Source of the DNA: Hymenobacter aranciens
GTDB taxonomy: Bacteria; Bacteroidota; Bacteroidia; Cytophagales; Hymenobacteraceae
NCBI RefSeq assembly: GCF_030580865.1
Contig: NZ_JAUQSY010000005.1
Span: forward strand, 62,001-126,000
Reading direction: 5' to 3'
Length of the DNA: 64,000 bases
In this document: positions 6,929 through 16,084 of the stretch, piece after piece
Layout of the letters: every line of letters starts with the position of its first letter
Position numbering within the stretch: the stretch's first letter is position 1
Notes under the pieces: generated by a model
What the model was told of the DNA's origin: nothing
Databases searched by the model: none
The model's input: the letters and a program-made list of their open reading frames with translations, nothing else
Made by a program: the position numbers and the translations under genes

Positions 6929-8098
6929 ATGAAAGAAACCTCTGGCCCTATCCCTGTTCCGATTGTTTGTCCGGTGCAGGAAACCGTTCGGGAGTCCCCG
7001 GACCTGGCAGCCCAGCTGGAGCCGCTATTGGCGTATTTGTGCACCAATCAGGCTCCCGAAAACGACCAGTCCTTTCCCCGGGGCACCATCACGTCCGATG
7101 GCCGACTGGATTTGTGCAAACAGGACATTGGCCCAGCCGGGGCAAAATTAGTAACCGAGGCACTGGCGCAGAACACCTTTGTCCGGCATCTATTGATGGG
7201 CACGAACGGAATAGGTGATGAAGGAGCAGCCCACCTGGCATCGTTGCTCGAGCAGAATACGGCTCTTCAAACCATCTATTTGGGGTGCAATTATATCCAG
7301 ACGGCGGGAATGGCGGCCCTTACCGGGGCGCTTCGGGAGAATACCACCGTCGAAGGCCTATGGCTGAAGCGAAACGCCCTACATGCCCCGGGAGTGGCGC
7401 AACTAACGGACTTGCTCCGGCATAATCGTGCCCTGCGGGTAGTAGATTTAGTGAATACCAACCTGGGTGCGGAAGGCTTCCGGAGCTTCATGAAAGTGCT
7501 GATTGAAACCAACCGGACCGTAGAGCGAATCTATCTAGGCGGCAATCAGCTTGGGGAGCGGGAAGCGCCCTACCTGGCGGAGCTGCTTACGCAAAATAAG
7601 CAAATCGTATCGCTGCAGCTGAACGTCAACCATCTGGGTGACAAAGGCGCTTGCATACTGGCAGAAGCCCTCAGTAGCAATGAAACGCTGCAAGAACTAG
7701 GACTGGCCAGCAATGGCATCGCCTCGACAGGGGCCATTGCGTTGCTGCAAGCCCTTCAGCATCATCCGGCTCTTCGAGTGCTCGACCTGGGCTACAGTCC
7801 TTCCACTCAGGTTCTAGGGGCCGCCGCCAACCAGTTGGACGATGAGGTAGCCCGGGAGCTGGCGGCTTTTCTCCGTACGAACCAGCAGATTCACAGCCTG
7901 AATTTGGTCCGTCATCAGTTTACGGAAAGCGGATTTCAACACTTGCTGAATGGCTTAGAACATAACGCTTCGCTGCAACACCTGCAGTTAGACGGCAACC
8001 CGCCGGAGCCCATCAAAGAATGGCTCCGAACCAGACAACGTCCAAGCGCTTCCAACCCGAACAGTTTAGTAACCGCCATTCGCAGTGTTTACCGCTAG
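6929..8098 (+). CDS. Leucine-rich-repeat protein, ribonuclease-inhibitor type
   Basis: 389 residues. After a short N-terminal segment, about ten repeats of roughly 28 residues run from about residue 55 to 370, each with the pattern LxLxxNxIxxxGAxxLAxxL (for example LLMGTNGIGDEGAAHLASLL and LGLASNGIASTGAIALLQAL). This is the ribonuclease-inhibitor/NLR class of LRR, a horseshoe scaffold for protein binding. No signal peptide, membrane segment or enzymatic domain is visible, so it is probably a cytoplasmic binding partner. It starts 19 bases after the SDR stop and is likely co-transcribed with it. Function unknown. Confidence 0.85.
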   Translation: MKETSGPIPVPIVCPVQETVRESPDLAAQLEPLLAYLCTNQAPENDQSFPRGTITSDGRLDLCKQDIGPAGAKLVTEALAQNTFVRHLLMGTNGIGDEGAAHLASLLEQNTALQTIYLGCNYIQTAGMAALTGALRENTTVEGLWLKRNALHAPGVAQLTDLLRHNRALRVVDLVNTNLGAEGFRSFMKVLIETNRTVERIYLGGNQLGEREAPYLAELLTQNKQIVSLQLNVNHLGDKGACILAEALSSNETLQELGLASNGIASTGAIALLQALQHHPALRVLDLGYSPSTQVLGAAANQLDDEVARELAAFLRTNQQIHSLNLVRHQFTESGFQHLLNGLEHNASLQHLQLDGNPPEPIKEWLRTRQRPSASNPNSLVTAIRSVYR

Positions 8099-8106
8099 GG
8101 AAGGGG

Positions 8107-8246
8107 GCCCGCAGCCTCGGCAAGAAAACGCAGCCATCACGGCGGCGGAGGCCGCGGCGACGCGGACGCTGGCGCACGCGGCGGCTCTGCAAGCCCACCG
8201 CACGCAATTGCATATTGCCTGCGCGAAAATCGAGGCCCTGAGCTGA
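8107..8246 (+). other. Possible C-terminal fragment of a lost gene
   Basis: One plus-strand frame without a start reads an alanine-rich helical tail (QENAAITAAEAAATRTLAHA, then AALQAHRTQLHIACAKIEAL) up to TGA 8244-8246. It looks like the coiled-coil end of a protein but belongs to no family I recognise and has no upstream part. The remaining sequence to 8373 shows nothing. Confidence 0.25.
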
Positions 8247-8373
8247 GCTGTCGGCTTGGGGCAGTAGGCCGTTGTCATTGCTTCCCGTCGCAACTCAAGG
8301 CAAACCCAGCCCCGGCGTCTCGAAGCCAATGCCGGGTCTCCCCGGGCGGGCTTACTTCCCGGCTGAAGTGCAG

Positions 8374-8574
8374 CTAGACATTTTTCCAGTCAAACGACCC
8401 CGCGATGGTTTGGCAGCCGACACACAGCACGTAGAGTTCACGCGCTTCGGGGAAGCGATACATGCGCAGCACCAACCGGCGCAGCGAGGGACTGAATTTC
8501 CACAGCATCGCAGCCCAGCCCTGGTGCTCGCTCAGCAAGGCCGGCACCCGGTCCGGGTCGTCGGTGTATTCCAT
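8374..8574 (-). CDS. Small conserved-looking hypothetical protein
   Basis: 66 residues from the ATG at 8572-8574; the frame stays open further upstream, but the product from this ATG begins with the natural-looking MEYTDDPDRVPALLSEH. Content is mixed hydrophobic and basic (LRRLVLRMYRFPEARELYVL) with a CVGC pair near residue 51-54. No family is recognised and no membrane segment is evident. It lies downstream of, and on the same strand as, the LytT regulator, 79 bases from its stop. Confidence 0.5.
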   Translation of the reverse strand: MEYTDDPDRVPALLSEHQGWAAMLWKFSPSLRRLVLRMYRFPEARELYVLCVGCQTIAGSFDWKNV

Positions 8575-8653
8575 GGTGGCCGAAAGGGGAAAGGTGAAAA
8601 GGCTTGCGAAAGCTACTCCCCCATTTAAGAAACAGCAAAAAGTCAACGTTGGA

Positions 8654-9403
8654 TTAGTGGTCCAGCCAGTGCTTAAAGGCCGGCGCACGGCCGGCACTGA
8701 CAACCAGAGCCTCCCCCGCCGCCGGGGGGGCTATCTGCAGCACCAGGCGGCCCTTGAAATACGGCCGGATTTCCTGCACCGCCCCGATGCTCAGGATAAA
8801 CTGGCGGTTAATGCGAAAGAAGGTCCGGGCGTCCAGCTGGCCTTCGAGCTGGTCGAGCGTGTCGGGGATAATGAACCGCTTGCCCGCGTGAGTGACGAGG
8901 AACACCACACCTTCTTCAGCCAGAAAGTACGCCACGTCGTCCACCGGCACGGCTTTCAGAGCCTGCCCGGACTTCACTAGGAAGCGTGAGCGGGGCGTGC
9001 TGTGGACCAGGCGCTGCACGTTCGCTACGGCGGCCGGCAGCGTCGCAGGGTGCAAGGTTTCGTACTTCTGCAGGGCGCGTTCCACTTCCGCGGCTTGTAG
9101 GGGCTTGAGCAGGTAGTCCACGCTGTTCACTTGAAAGGCCTGGATGGCGTAGGCGTCGTAGGCGGTGGTGAAAATGACGGGCGCGCCCACCGCCACCTGC
9201 CGGAAGATGTCGAAGCTGTTGCCGTCCGACAAGTGGATGTCGCAGAAAAGCAAATCGGGGGCTGGCTGTTCGCGCAGCCATTCCACGGCTTCTTCCACCG
9301 AGCCCAGGGCCGCCAGAATGCGTACGGCGGGCCGGAGGCGGGTGAGCAGGGTGGCCAGCGCCTGGGCGGCCAGGGGCTCGTCTTCAATGAGTAGGACTCT
9401 CAT
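8654..9403 (-). CDS. LytTR-family response regulator
   Basis: 249 residues starting at MRVLLIEDE. Residues 1-120 are a receiver domain with the acidic pair ED, phospho-acceptor Asp in LLFCDIHL and Lys in YLLKPL. Residues about 145-245 are a LytTR DNA-binding domain (FLVKSGQALKAVPVDDVAYF, then FFRINRQFILSIGAVQEI). Its ATG overlaps the stop of the sensor kinase gene in an ATGA motif, so the two are translated together and form a LytS/LytT-type system. The target genes are unknown; the divergent DUF2339 gene is a neighbour but not a proven target. Confidence 0.9.
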   Translation of the reverse strand: MRVLLIEDEPLAAQALATLLTRLRPAVRILAALGSVEEAVEWLREQPAPDLLFCDIHLSDGNSFDIFRQVAVGAPVIFTTAYDAYAIQAFQVNSVDYLLKPLQAAEVERALQKYETLHPATLPAAVANVQRLVHSTPRSRFLVKSGQALKAVPVDDVAYFLAEEGVVFLVTHAGKRFIIPDTLDQLEGQLDARTFFRINRQFILSIGAVQEIRPYFKGRLVLQIAPPAAGEALVVSAGRAPAFKHWLDH

Positions 9404-10419
9404 ACGGCGGGGGCGGTCAGGAGCGGGAGGCGGACGATGAAGGATTCCGCCGTGGGCACGATTTCCACGGGGCGGTCGGTGAGGTGCTGGTAGCGGCGCT
9501 GGATGTTGAGCAGGCCCAGGTGGGTGGACGTTACCGCGTCGGGGCGGGGCTGCCGGTTGTTTTCGACCACCAGCCGGCCGTCGGCGGTGGATACTTTTAT
9601 AACCAGGGGCTTGCGAATGGTAGAGCCGTTGTGCTTGATGGCGTTTTCCAGCAGCATCTGCACGGCGGTGGGGGGTACCAGGGCCTGCTCGCAGGCCGGA
9701 GCCACGTCCCATTCCACGCGCAGGGCCGCGCCGAAGCGGGTTTCCATCAGGCTGGCGTAGGCGCGCACCAGGGTCATTTCGCGGTGCAGCGGTACCAGCG
9801 GTTGCGCCCCGGAATCGAGCAGGGCGCGGTAGACCTCTGAGAGTTGGCCGAGGAACTGCCCGGCCCGGTCCGGGTCAATATGAATCAAGGACCCGAGCAC
9901 GTTGAGGCTGTTGAACAGGAAGTGGGGGTCCACCTGGTTTTTCAGGGCTTCGAACTGCGCCTGGAAGGTTTCTTTCTGCAGCTGCGCCACCCGCACCACT
10001 TCCTGCGCCAGGTGTTGGCGGACATGCTCGCGCTCCACGAAGTAGTAGAAGAACAAGGACAGCACCGCGCTGACCGCCAGCGAGACGCGCAAGGCTTTGG
10101 GCGTGATTTCCGACGTGGGCACTAGGTAGTGCTGCGGGATGGTGAAGAACACCAGCCAGAAAACCAGGCTGACCAGCACCACGCAGAGCCCTTCCAGCAG
10201 GGCTTTCGCCGAGACGGGCAGCGTGGTCAGCCGATCGGCGCCAAAGAGGCGGGCAAGGGGCGCATGCACCCAGAAGGTGGGCAGTAGAAAGGCAAATACC
10301 AGCAGCAGTTGCTGATAGCCGACCAGCGCGCCCCCCCACCAGGTGCCATACTGGATGAACACCGCCACGTGAAAGACTACCGTGGCGGCCAGGGCGGCCA
10401 GCACAATTTTTCGAATCAT
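9400..10419 (-). CDS. LytS-type sensor histidine kinase
   Basis: 339 residues. The N-terminal 150 residues contain four hydrophobic segments, compatible with four transmembrane helices, and no large external sensor domain. Then comes the His_kinase domain with the phospho-acceptor His in QVDPHFLFNSLNVL and an ATP-binding N box LLENAIKHN. The gene overlaps the response regulator by four bases. The signal is not apparent. The divergent intergenic region to the DUF2339 gene (10420-10609) is short enough to hold promoters for both. Confidence 0.9.
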   Translation of the reverse strand: MIRKIVLAALAATVVFHVAVFIQYGTWWGGALVGYQQLLLVFAFLLPTFWVHAPLARLFGADRLTTLPVSAKALLEGLCVVLVSLVFWLVFFTIPQHYLVPTSEITPKALRVSLAVSAVLSLFFYYFVEREHVRQHLAQEVVRVAQLQKETFQAQFEALKNQVDPHFLFNSLNVLGSLIHIDPDRAGQFLGQLSEVYRALLDSGAQPLVPLHREMTLVRAYASLMETRFGAALRVEWDVAPACEQALVPPTAVQMLLENAIKHNGSTIRKPLVIKVSTADGRLVVENNRQPRPDAVTSTHLGLLNIQRRYQHLTDRPVEIVPTAESFIVRLPLLTAPAV

Positions 10420-10609
10420 GGGGTCGGGGGGGAGGCGACGAAGGGCGCCTCGACAAAATTACCAGCCCGCCGGGCGAAAAGCCGCATGCGGCCCGCCGAT
10501 TCACGGGGCTCCTATCCCGATTCAAGTCCCCGGAATCCGCCTTCGCCAGAAAACGCTTTCGGACGGGCGAAAAGCGCGGGAGGTTTGTCCTATTCTCCTT
10601 CTTCACCTG

Positions 10610-13600
10610 ATGCCCTCGCGTATGGATGCTTCCCTTTTAGCTTTACTTATTGCTGTAGCAGCTGCCTGGCGGGTGTGGGGCCTGCCTGGGCGTCTGCTGG
10701 CGTTGCAGGAGGAGTTAAAAATCCGCAAAGCGGAGCACAACCAGCAGCAGGCCGAACTGAAAACGGAGCTGCTCCGCTTGCGCGAACAGCTGGCCAGTCT
10801 GCTGAAGGAGGGAACGTTGCGCAAAGAGGACTCTGTCGTAGTAGCGATGGCGCCTTCGCCAGCTAGCGAGCCGATTACCCCGGTGCCGGTGGCTGTGCCA
10901 GCTACTGCCGCACTCGCGCTGATTAAGCCAGCGGTTGCGGAGCCCGTCGTAACAGCGCCAGTGCCAGAGCCTGCGCCGGTTCCATCACCGGTTGTGCCAG
11001 CGGCACCGGCTGTTCAGGCAGCACCAACGCCTGCGCCTACCCCCGCGCCGGTTACCGTTCCTCCAATGCCCGTGCCCACGCCTGTGCTGCCAGCACCACC
11101 GGTGGCTGCGCCCGTGCCACAGCCGGTTTTTACCCCGGCCCCGGTAGCCGTTCCTGCCCCCGTTCCGGCAGCCCCGCCCACGTTGGCCCCCCGGCCCGTG
11201 GCGGCGGCCGATTCCGCTTTGGCAGCTACCCCGGCCCCCTCGCCCGCGCCACTGGTCCCGCCCACGCCGCCGATTCCGCCCCGGCCACCGCGGCGCCCGC
11301 CGCCTCCGCCGGAGCCCACCGGGCCCATCTGGTGGGAGCGGGCTGCTACGCTCCTGCTCGAAAACTGGACCGGTATCCTTGGGGCCGTGGTGCTGGTCAC
11401 GGGCGTCGGCTTCCTGGGAATCTACGCGGCGCTGCGGGTGAGTGCGCCCGTGCGGTTCCTGCTGATTTGTGCGTTCGCGGCCGGCTTATTGGGGGTGCGG
11501 TTTGCGCTCCGCCAGAAAGGCTTTGCGCGGCAGCTCAACAGCTGGCTGCTGAGTAGCGCGGCGGCTATCTTTCTGTTTGCCTGCGTGGCGGCCGTGAGCA
11601 TCGAAGGCCTGCGCTGGGTTACCGCGCCCTGGGACTACCTGCTGCTGCTGGCCGGGGTGGGAGCCAACCTGCTGCTGGCCTGGCGCGCCAGCCGCGAGGA
11701 AGTGGCGACGCTGCACGGCGTACTGAGCTTAGTAGCCCTGGCGGTGTTGCCCCCCACGGTCCTCACGCTGGGGACCGCGGCGGCGGTGACGGCGTTCACC
11801 ATTGCCATCACGTATCGCCAGCTGTGGAAGTACCAGCTGCTGCTCAGCATCGCCAGCTTCTTTGCCTTCCACCTGTACTGGCATCAGCAGCTGACGGACA
11901 TCCCCAATACCCAGCGCCTGCTGGCCATGGGGTTGGTGGGGCTCGTGGGCGTAGCCGCAGCCGTGGTGCAGTACCGTAGCGTGTACGCCCAGCGGCGGTT
12001 CGAACCGCTGCTTTTTACCGCCCACCTGCTCAACTGGACCTGCCTGGGCATCAACCTGTATATGTACAGCACGGGCTCCATCTGGAAAACCATTCCGCTG
12101 GGCCTGGGTGCGTTGCTTACCTTCTGGGCCGGGCGCCAAGCTAAAAAGCTCGGCATCGGCTGGCTGTTCCAGACCGACACCATCATCGCGCTGATTCTGG
12201 CGCTGGCCACGGCCTTGTCGCTGCAGGGCTGGCACGCCACCAACTCGGTTATCCTGCTGTTTATGCTGCTCGAAGCGCTGCTGGTCGCACTGGTCATGGC
12301 CCGGCAACGCGAAGCGCTGGTGTACCGGGTGGCCCTGTCCGTGGCCGGCCTGGCGGGGGGCGGCCTGCTAGTGCTCGCGGCCCTCACCGCCGGTTCCAGC
12401 CTGCCCCCGGCCCTGTACCGCCAGGCCTTCGTGCTGGCGCTGTCGGGGTGGGCGGGGCTGGCGTTCGCCCGGCTCACGTATCAGCAGCCCCTGCTCCGGG
12501 CCGACGTGAAGGCTGGGTTGGGGGCTACCTCCACCGCCGAGTCCGCCCGCAACCTGCTGGCCGGTTTTGCCGGGTTGGCCGGCCTGTTGCAGGCCGGGGC
12601 CGGGCTGCTGCTGACGTGGGTGCTGTTTAGCTGGCCGGATGCGCCGGTGCTACCACTGGTGGGTGCCCTCCTAACCCTGGGCGGCGGCGCCCTGGCCCTG
12701 GCGGCCTGGGTACGCACGTCAGCCCACACGCCGGACTGGGTGCGGCAACAGCAGCTGCTCCTAGCGCAGTTCTTTGCGGTGTTGGCCGGGCTGGGCCTGC
12801 ACGAGCTGAACCTGAGCTGGTCGGTGGTACTGGGCATCCTCTACGCCGAGAACGTGGCCGTGGCCTTGCTGGCGGCCCGGCGGCGCGAACCCCTGCTGTC
12901 CCACATAACCCAGGCCGGGGCCCTCCTGACCGGTGGCGGGCTATTGCTAACCGCCTGGGCGAAGGTAGGTAACGCCCTACCCCATGAACTTTACCGCGAC
13001 GCCCTGGTGCTGGCCCTGACCGGCTGGCTGAGCCTGGCATTCCTGCGCCTGGCTTACCGGCAGCTCTCGGCTAATGGCTCCCCGGACGCACCCACCGAGA
13101 TTTCCGAAACCGACCAAGGCCTGCTCAGTGGCTTTGCGGGGCTGGCCGCGCTGCTGCAAGCCAGCACGGGCTTGCTGCTGGCGCGCGTGCTGTTTGGCTG
13201 GCAGCAGGCGCCGGTAATTCTGCTGCTGGCGGCGCTGCTGGTGATGGGCGGCGTCGCGCTGGGACTGGCCGCCTGGGTGCGCGCCGAGCCCCGGCTACCC
13301 GCTTGGGTGCGGCTGCTACAACTGCTGCTGGCGCAAGCCTTGGCCCTACTCACTGTATTCGGCTTGCACGAGCTGGGACTGAGCTGGCCGGTGGTGCTGG
13401 GGCTGCTCTATGCCGAAAACCTGGTCGTGGTTTTCATTGCCGCCCGGAAGCAGGAGATGCTCCTTTACCGGGTTGCCCTGGGCGGTACCGTTGCTGCCGG
13501 TTTGAGCCTGCTGCTGACGGCCGTCAGCAATGCCGACCACAGCCTGCTACCTACGCTTTACCGGGACGCCCTGGTACTGGCACTGGCTGGCTGGGCGGGC

Positions 13601-15703
13601 ATCTTAATAGGAAACGTGGCTCATCGGCAGCTGCTGTCCCCGCAGCTTGCCGAAGGTCCAGCGAGTGAGCCTGCCGACCGTGACCTGTTGGGCTCCATCG
13701 CCGGGCTGGCGGGCCTGCTGCAGGGCGGCGCCGGGCTGCTGCTGGGGCAGGCGCTGTTCGGCAGGTCGGGGGCGCCGGTGGCCCTCTTGCTGGTGGCGCT
13801 CCTGGGCCTGGGGGGCATTGCGCTGGGACTGGCGGCCTGGGTGCACGCGCAGGGCCTGCTGCCCCGTTGGGTACGGCGCCAGCAACTCGTGTTGGGGCAG
13901 GCGTTGGTGGTGCTGGCCGGGTTGGGGCTGCACGAGGCGGGCCTGAGCTGGCCCGGGGTTCTGCTGGTTTTATATGCTGAAAACCTGCTGGTCGCCCTGC
14001 TGTTAAGGGGCCGCGACGAAGACGACTTGCTGCACCTGCAGGCGTATGTAGTGGTGGTGCTGGCGGCCCTGTTGCCGGTGCTCGTGCCCTACACGTCGCC
14101 GGGCGCCTTCGGGGCCGAGGTGCGGGCGGCCTTGCTCGTCGGGGCGGCCCTGCTCACGGTGGGCTACCAGCTGCGGCACCAGCTGCTGCCGAAAGTGGAC
14201 GATGACTACGCAATGCTCCCCCTCGGCGGCATCCTGCGGCTGCCGGTGCTGGGACTGGCCGTGGGCTGGCTGTTGCTCAGCGGCGGCGCGCTGGTAGTCG
14301 ACCAGGCCTGGGCCGCCTGGGCCCTGGTCGGCTTGCTGGGCGGGCTGCTGTACCTGCGGCAGCGGGTAGCGGCGCCGGGCGTGTGGGCCGGGCTGCTGCT
14401 CACGGCCGTGGGCTACCTGGGCCTGCAGTGGCGCTACGCGCTGTGGCCCCCGGCCGGGCAGCTGGCCAGCGCGGGGGCCGTGCTACTGTACCTGCTGCCC
14501 ACGCTGGCCGTGCCGCTGGTGGGCGCCCGGGTTTCGTGGTGGGCACCGGCCCAGCGGTTCGTGCGCGGGCCGTGGCTGTACCTGCTGGGGCTGCACCTGG
14601 TGGTGGCGCTGGTGGCTGCCGTGCCCGCGGGCCACGTGGCTTACCTCTCGCTGGGCTTTACCGGACTGGCGGGGGCCGCCTTCGCCGCGGCTCAGGTGTG
14701 GCGCCGCCGCTTGCCCAACGATTCGGCCGTGTGGCGGGCCGGCCTTCCCGACCGCTACTTGCTGCACCTCAGCTACGGGCTCTTGACGGCGAGCCTGCTC
14801 ACGCACGGCTACCTCCTCACGCTCCATGAGCAGTTCTTCGGCCAGCCCGCCGAATACAGGACGGCGGCCCTGCTCTTCGCCACGCTGGCGGCCCTGGCGT
14901 TGGCCGCCCCGCCCGCTACGTACCCGGTGTACAACTCCTGGCGCCGGCTGCACCCCTGGCTGCCCGAGGCGGCGCTGCTGTTTGGCACCGCCACGCTGGG
15001 CCACCACGTGCGCACACCCTGGCTGCCGCTGCTGTGGGCGGGGGCCGCGCTGGGACTGACATTCCTGGCGGCCCGCCTTCCCGGGCGCTTGCGGCGGCTG
15101 GCCGTGTACGGCCACCTCTACTACTGGCTGGCCGCTGGCACGGCCAGTCTGGCTTGCCTGCGCTACCTCCGGCCGGAGCAGCTCCTGAGCCCCGAATGGT
15201 GGGGCCTCACCGCCGCTGTGGCCTTGCTGTTTGGCTACGTGGCCCTGGCCCTGCAGGCCAAAAACACCCCTGCTACCGACCTCTCGCCCGCCTGGGACCG
15301 GCTGGCCCGCCCGCCCCGCCGCGTGCTCGAAGCCGGGCTGCTCTACCCAGCTTTCCTGGCCCTTACGCTGCTGCTCGTGCAGTCGTTCGACCGTTCGGTG
15401 CTCACCGTGCTGCTCATGCTGGAAGTGGTGGCCGTCTTCAGCACCAGCCTGCTGCTGCGCCGGCAGGATTTGCGCTACCTCGCGCTGGCCGGGATGCTGG
15501 GCTCGCTGCTCCGGCTGGTGTTTTTCGACCTGAGCCGGAGCGGCACCATCACGCGGGCCTTCGTCTTCATCTTCATGGGCCTGCTGCTGCTGGGCATGAA
15601 TGCGCTGTACGCCCGCTTCAAAGCCCGCTTCACGCCCCAGGATTTGGGGGCCGACGACGTCGCGCCGCAAGGGCTGCCGGAGCCGGACGTTCCGGTTGGC
15701 TAA
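10610..15703 (+). CDS. Giant DUF2339-family polytopic membrane protein with internal repeats
   Basis: 1697 residues from the ATG at 10610 (a second Met follows at 10622; the frame is open further upstream but that part overlaps the divergent kinase and is not protein-like). Residues about 5-25 are hydrophobic, followed by a coiled coil (about 25-65), then a Pro/Ala/Val-rich linker to about residue 240, and from WWERAATLLLENWTGILGA onward dozens of transmembrane helices. WTGILGAVVLVTGVGFLGIY is typical of DUF2339. Three consecutive units of about 190 residues (about 564-756, 757-945, 946-1133) repeat the pattern LYRDALVLALTGW ... GLLQAGAGLLL ... ALALAAWV ... GLHELGLSWPVVLG(L/I)LYAEN. DUF2339 proteins are usually 600-1000 residues. 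Function unknown, probably envelope-related. Confidence 0.85.
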   Translation: MPSRMDASLLALLIAVAAAWRVWGLPGRLLALQEELKIRKAEHNQQQAELKTELLRLREQLASLLKEGTLRKEDSVVVAMAPSPASEPITPVPVAVPATAALALIKPAVAEPVVTAPVPEPAPVPSPVVPAAPAVQAAPTPAPTPAPVTVPPMPVPTPVLPAPPVAAPVPQPVFTPAPVAVPAPVPAAPPTLAPRPVAAADSALAATPAPSPAPLVPPTPPIPPRPPRRPPPPPEPTGPIWWERAATLLLENWTGILGAVVLVTGVGFLGIYAALRVSAPVRFLLICAFAAGLLGVRFALRQKGFARQLNSWLLSSAAAIFLFACVAAVSIEGLRWVTAPWDYLLLLAGVGANLLLAWRASREEVATLHGVLSLVALAVLPPTVLTLGTAAAVTAFTIAITYRQLWKYQLLLSIASFFAFHLYWHQQLTDIPNTQRLLAMGLVGLVGVAAAVVQYRSVYAQRRFEPLLFTAHLLNWTCLGINLYMYSTGSIWKTIPLGLGALLTFWAGRQAKKLGIGWLFQTDTIIALILALATALSLQGWHATNSVILLFMLLEALLVALVMARQREALVYRVALSVAGLAGGGLLVLAALTAGSSLPPALYRQAFVLALSGWAGLAFARLTYQQPLLRADVKAGLGATSTAESARNLLAGFAGLAGLLQAGAGLLLTWVLFSWPDAPVLPLVGALLTLGGGALALAAWVRTSAHTPDWVRQQQLLLAQFFAVLAGLGLHELNLSWSVVLGILYAENVAVALLAARRREPLLSHITQAGALLTGGGLLLTAWAKVGNALPHELYRDALVLALTGWLSLAFLRLAYRQLSANGSPDAPTEISETDQGLLSGFAGLAALLQASTGLLLARVLFGWQQAPVILLLAALLVMGGVALGLAAWVRAEPRLPAWVRLLQLLLAQALALLTVFGLHELGLSWPVVLGLLYAENLVVVFIAARKQEMLLYRVALGGTVAAGLSLLLTAVSNADHSLLPTLYRDALVLALAGWAGILIGNVAHRQLLSPQLAEGPASEPADRDLLGSIAGLAGLLQGGAGLLLGQALFGRSGAPVALLLVALLGLGGIALGLAAWVHAQGLLPRWVRRQQLVLGQALVVLAGLGLHEAGLSWPGVLLVLYAENLLVALLLRGRDEDDLLHLQAYVVVVLAALLPVLVPYTSPGAFGAEVRAALLVGAALLTVGYQLRHQLLPKVDDDYAMLPLGGILRLPVLGLAVGWLLLSGGALVVDQAWAAWALVGLLGGLLYLRQRVAAPGVWAGLLLTAVGYLGLQWRYALWPPAGQLASAGAVLLYLLPTLAVPLVGARVSWWAPAQRFVRGPWLYLLGLHLVVALVAAVPAGHVAYLSLGFTGLAGAAFAAAQVWRRRLPNDSAVWRAGLPDRYLLHLSYGLLTASLLTHGYLLTLHEQFFGQPAEYRTAALLFATLAALALAAPPATYPVYNSWRRLHPWLPEAALLFGTATLGHHVRTPWLPLLWAGAALGLTFLAARLPGRLRRLAVYGHLYYWLAAGTASLACLRYLRPEQLLSPEWWGLTAAVALLFGYVALALQAKNTPATDLSPAWDRLARPPRRVLEAGLLYPAFLALTLLLVQSFDRSVLTVLLMLEVVAVFSTSLLLRRQDLRYLALAGMLGSLLRLVFFDLSRSGTITRAFVFIFMGLLLLGMNALYARFKARFTPQDLGADDVAPQGLPEPDVPVG

Positions 15704-15780
15704 CATCCTGAATGGTAGAATGTTGTCTGTGTGACTACTCGAAGTTTGGACAGTTTATGGCGGCTATCTTATTCAATCCC

Positions 15781-16026
15781 ATGAGCCCAAAACGTACCCG
15801 TCGCCGCTTCACTGCTGAATTCAAGGCCTTGCCAACCGGCTCGCATCGGCCCTGTCCGAAGGGAGAAGGCCAACCCAACATCGTCGAAGCTCTCAATTAC
15901 TCCTTACGCCAGCGGTGCGGCGTGTTGGTGCGCAAATCCTGTTCCTTGAGCAAATCACTGCTGATGCACACGGCCCGAATCAAAATTTGCATCGACCAGC
16001 ACAATCACAGAACCATCCTCGCTTAG
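15781..16026 (+). pseudogene. Mosaic of IS3 OrfA start and IS1 transposase tail
   Basis: At 15781-15828 the sequence MSPKRTRRRFTAEFKA is the usual beginning of IS3-family OrfA. It stops matching after 16 codons, and from about 15865 the same frame reads PNIVEALNYSLRQRC, LVRKSCSLSKSL and HTARIKICIDQHN, which match the C-terminus of IS1-family transposases, ending at TAG 16024-16026. The two fragments are fused in frame by chance or by nested insertion. Neither can be functional. Confidence 0.65.
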
Positions 16027-16084
16027 ACCACCGCCCGATTTTTCGTGTAAAATGGTGCCTACATCCCAGACGGCCTCAGGAATA

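Noticed and set aside
10382-10609. N-terminal extension of the DUF2339 protein
   Set aside because: Overlaps the divergent sensor kinase start and has Arg/Pro-rich sequence; the ATG at 10610 opens a hydrophobic helix and coiled coil.
14483-15706. 407-codon minus-strand frame under the DUF2339 gene
   Set aside because: Composition is Gln/Gly/Arg-rich without any domain; the plus-strand frame has regular transmembrane pattern.
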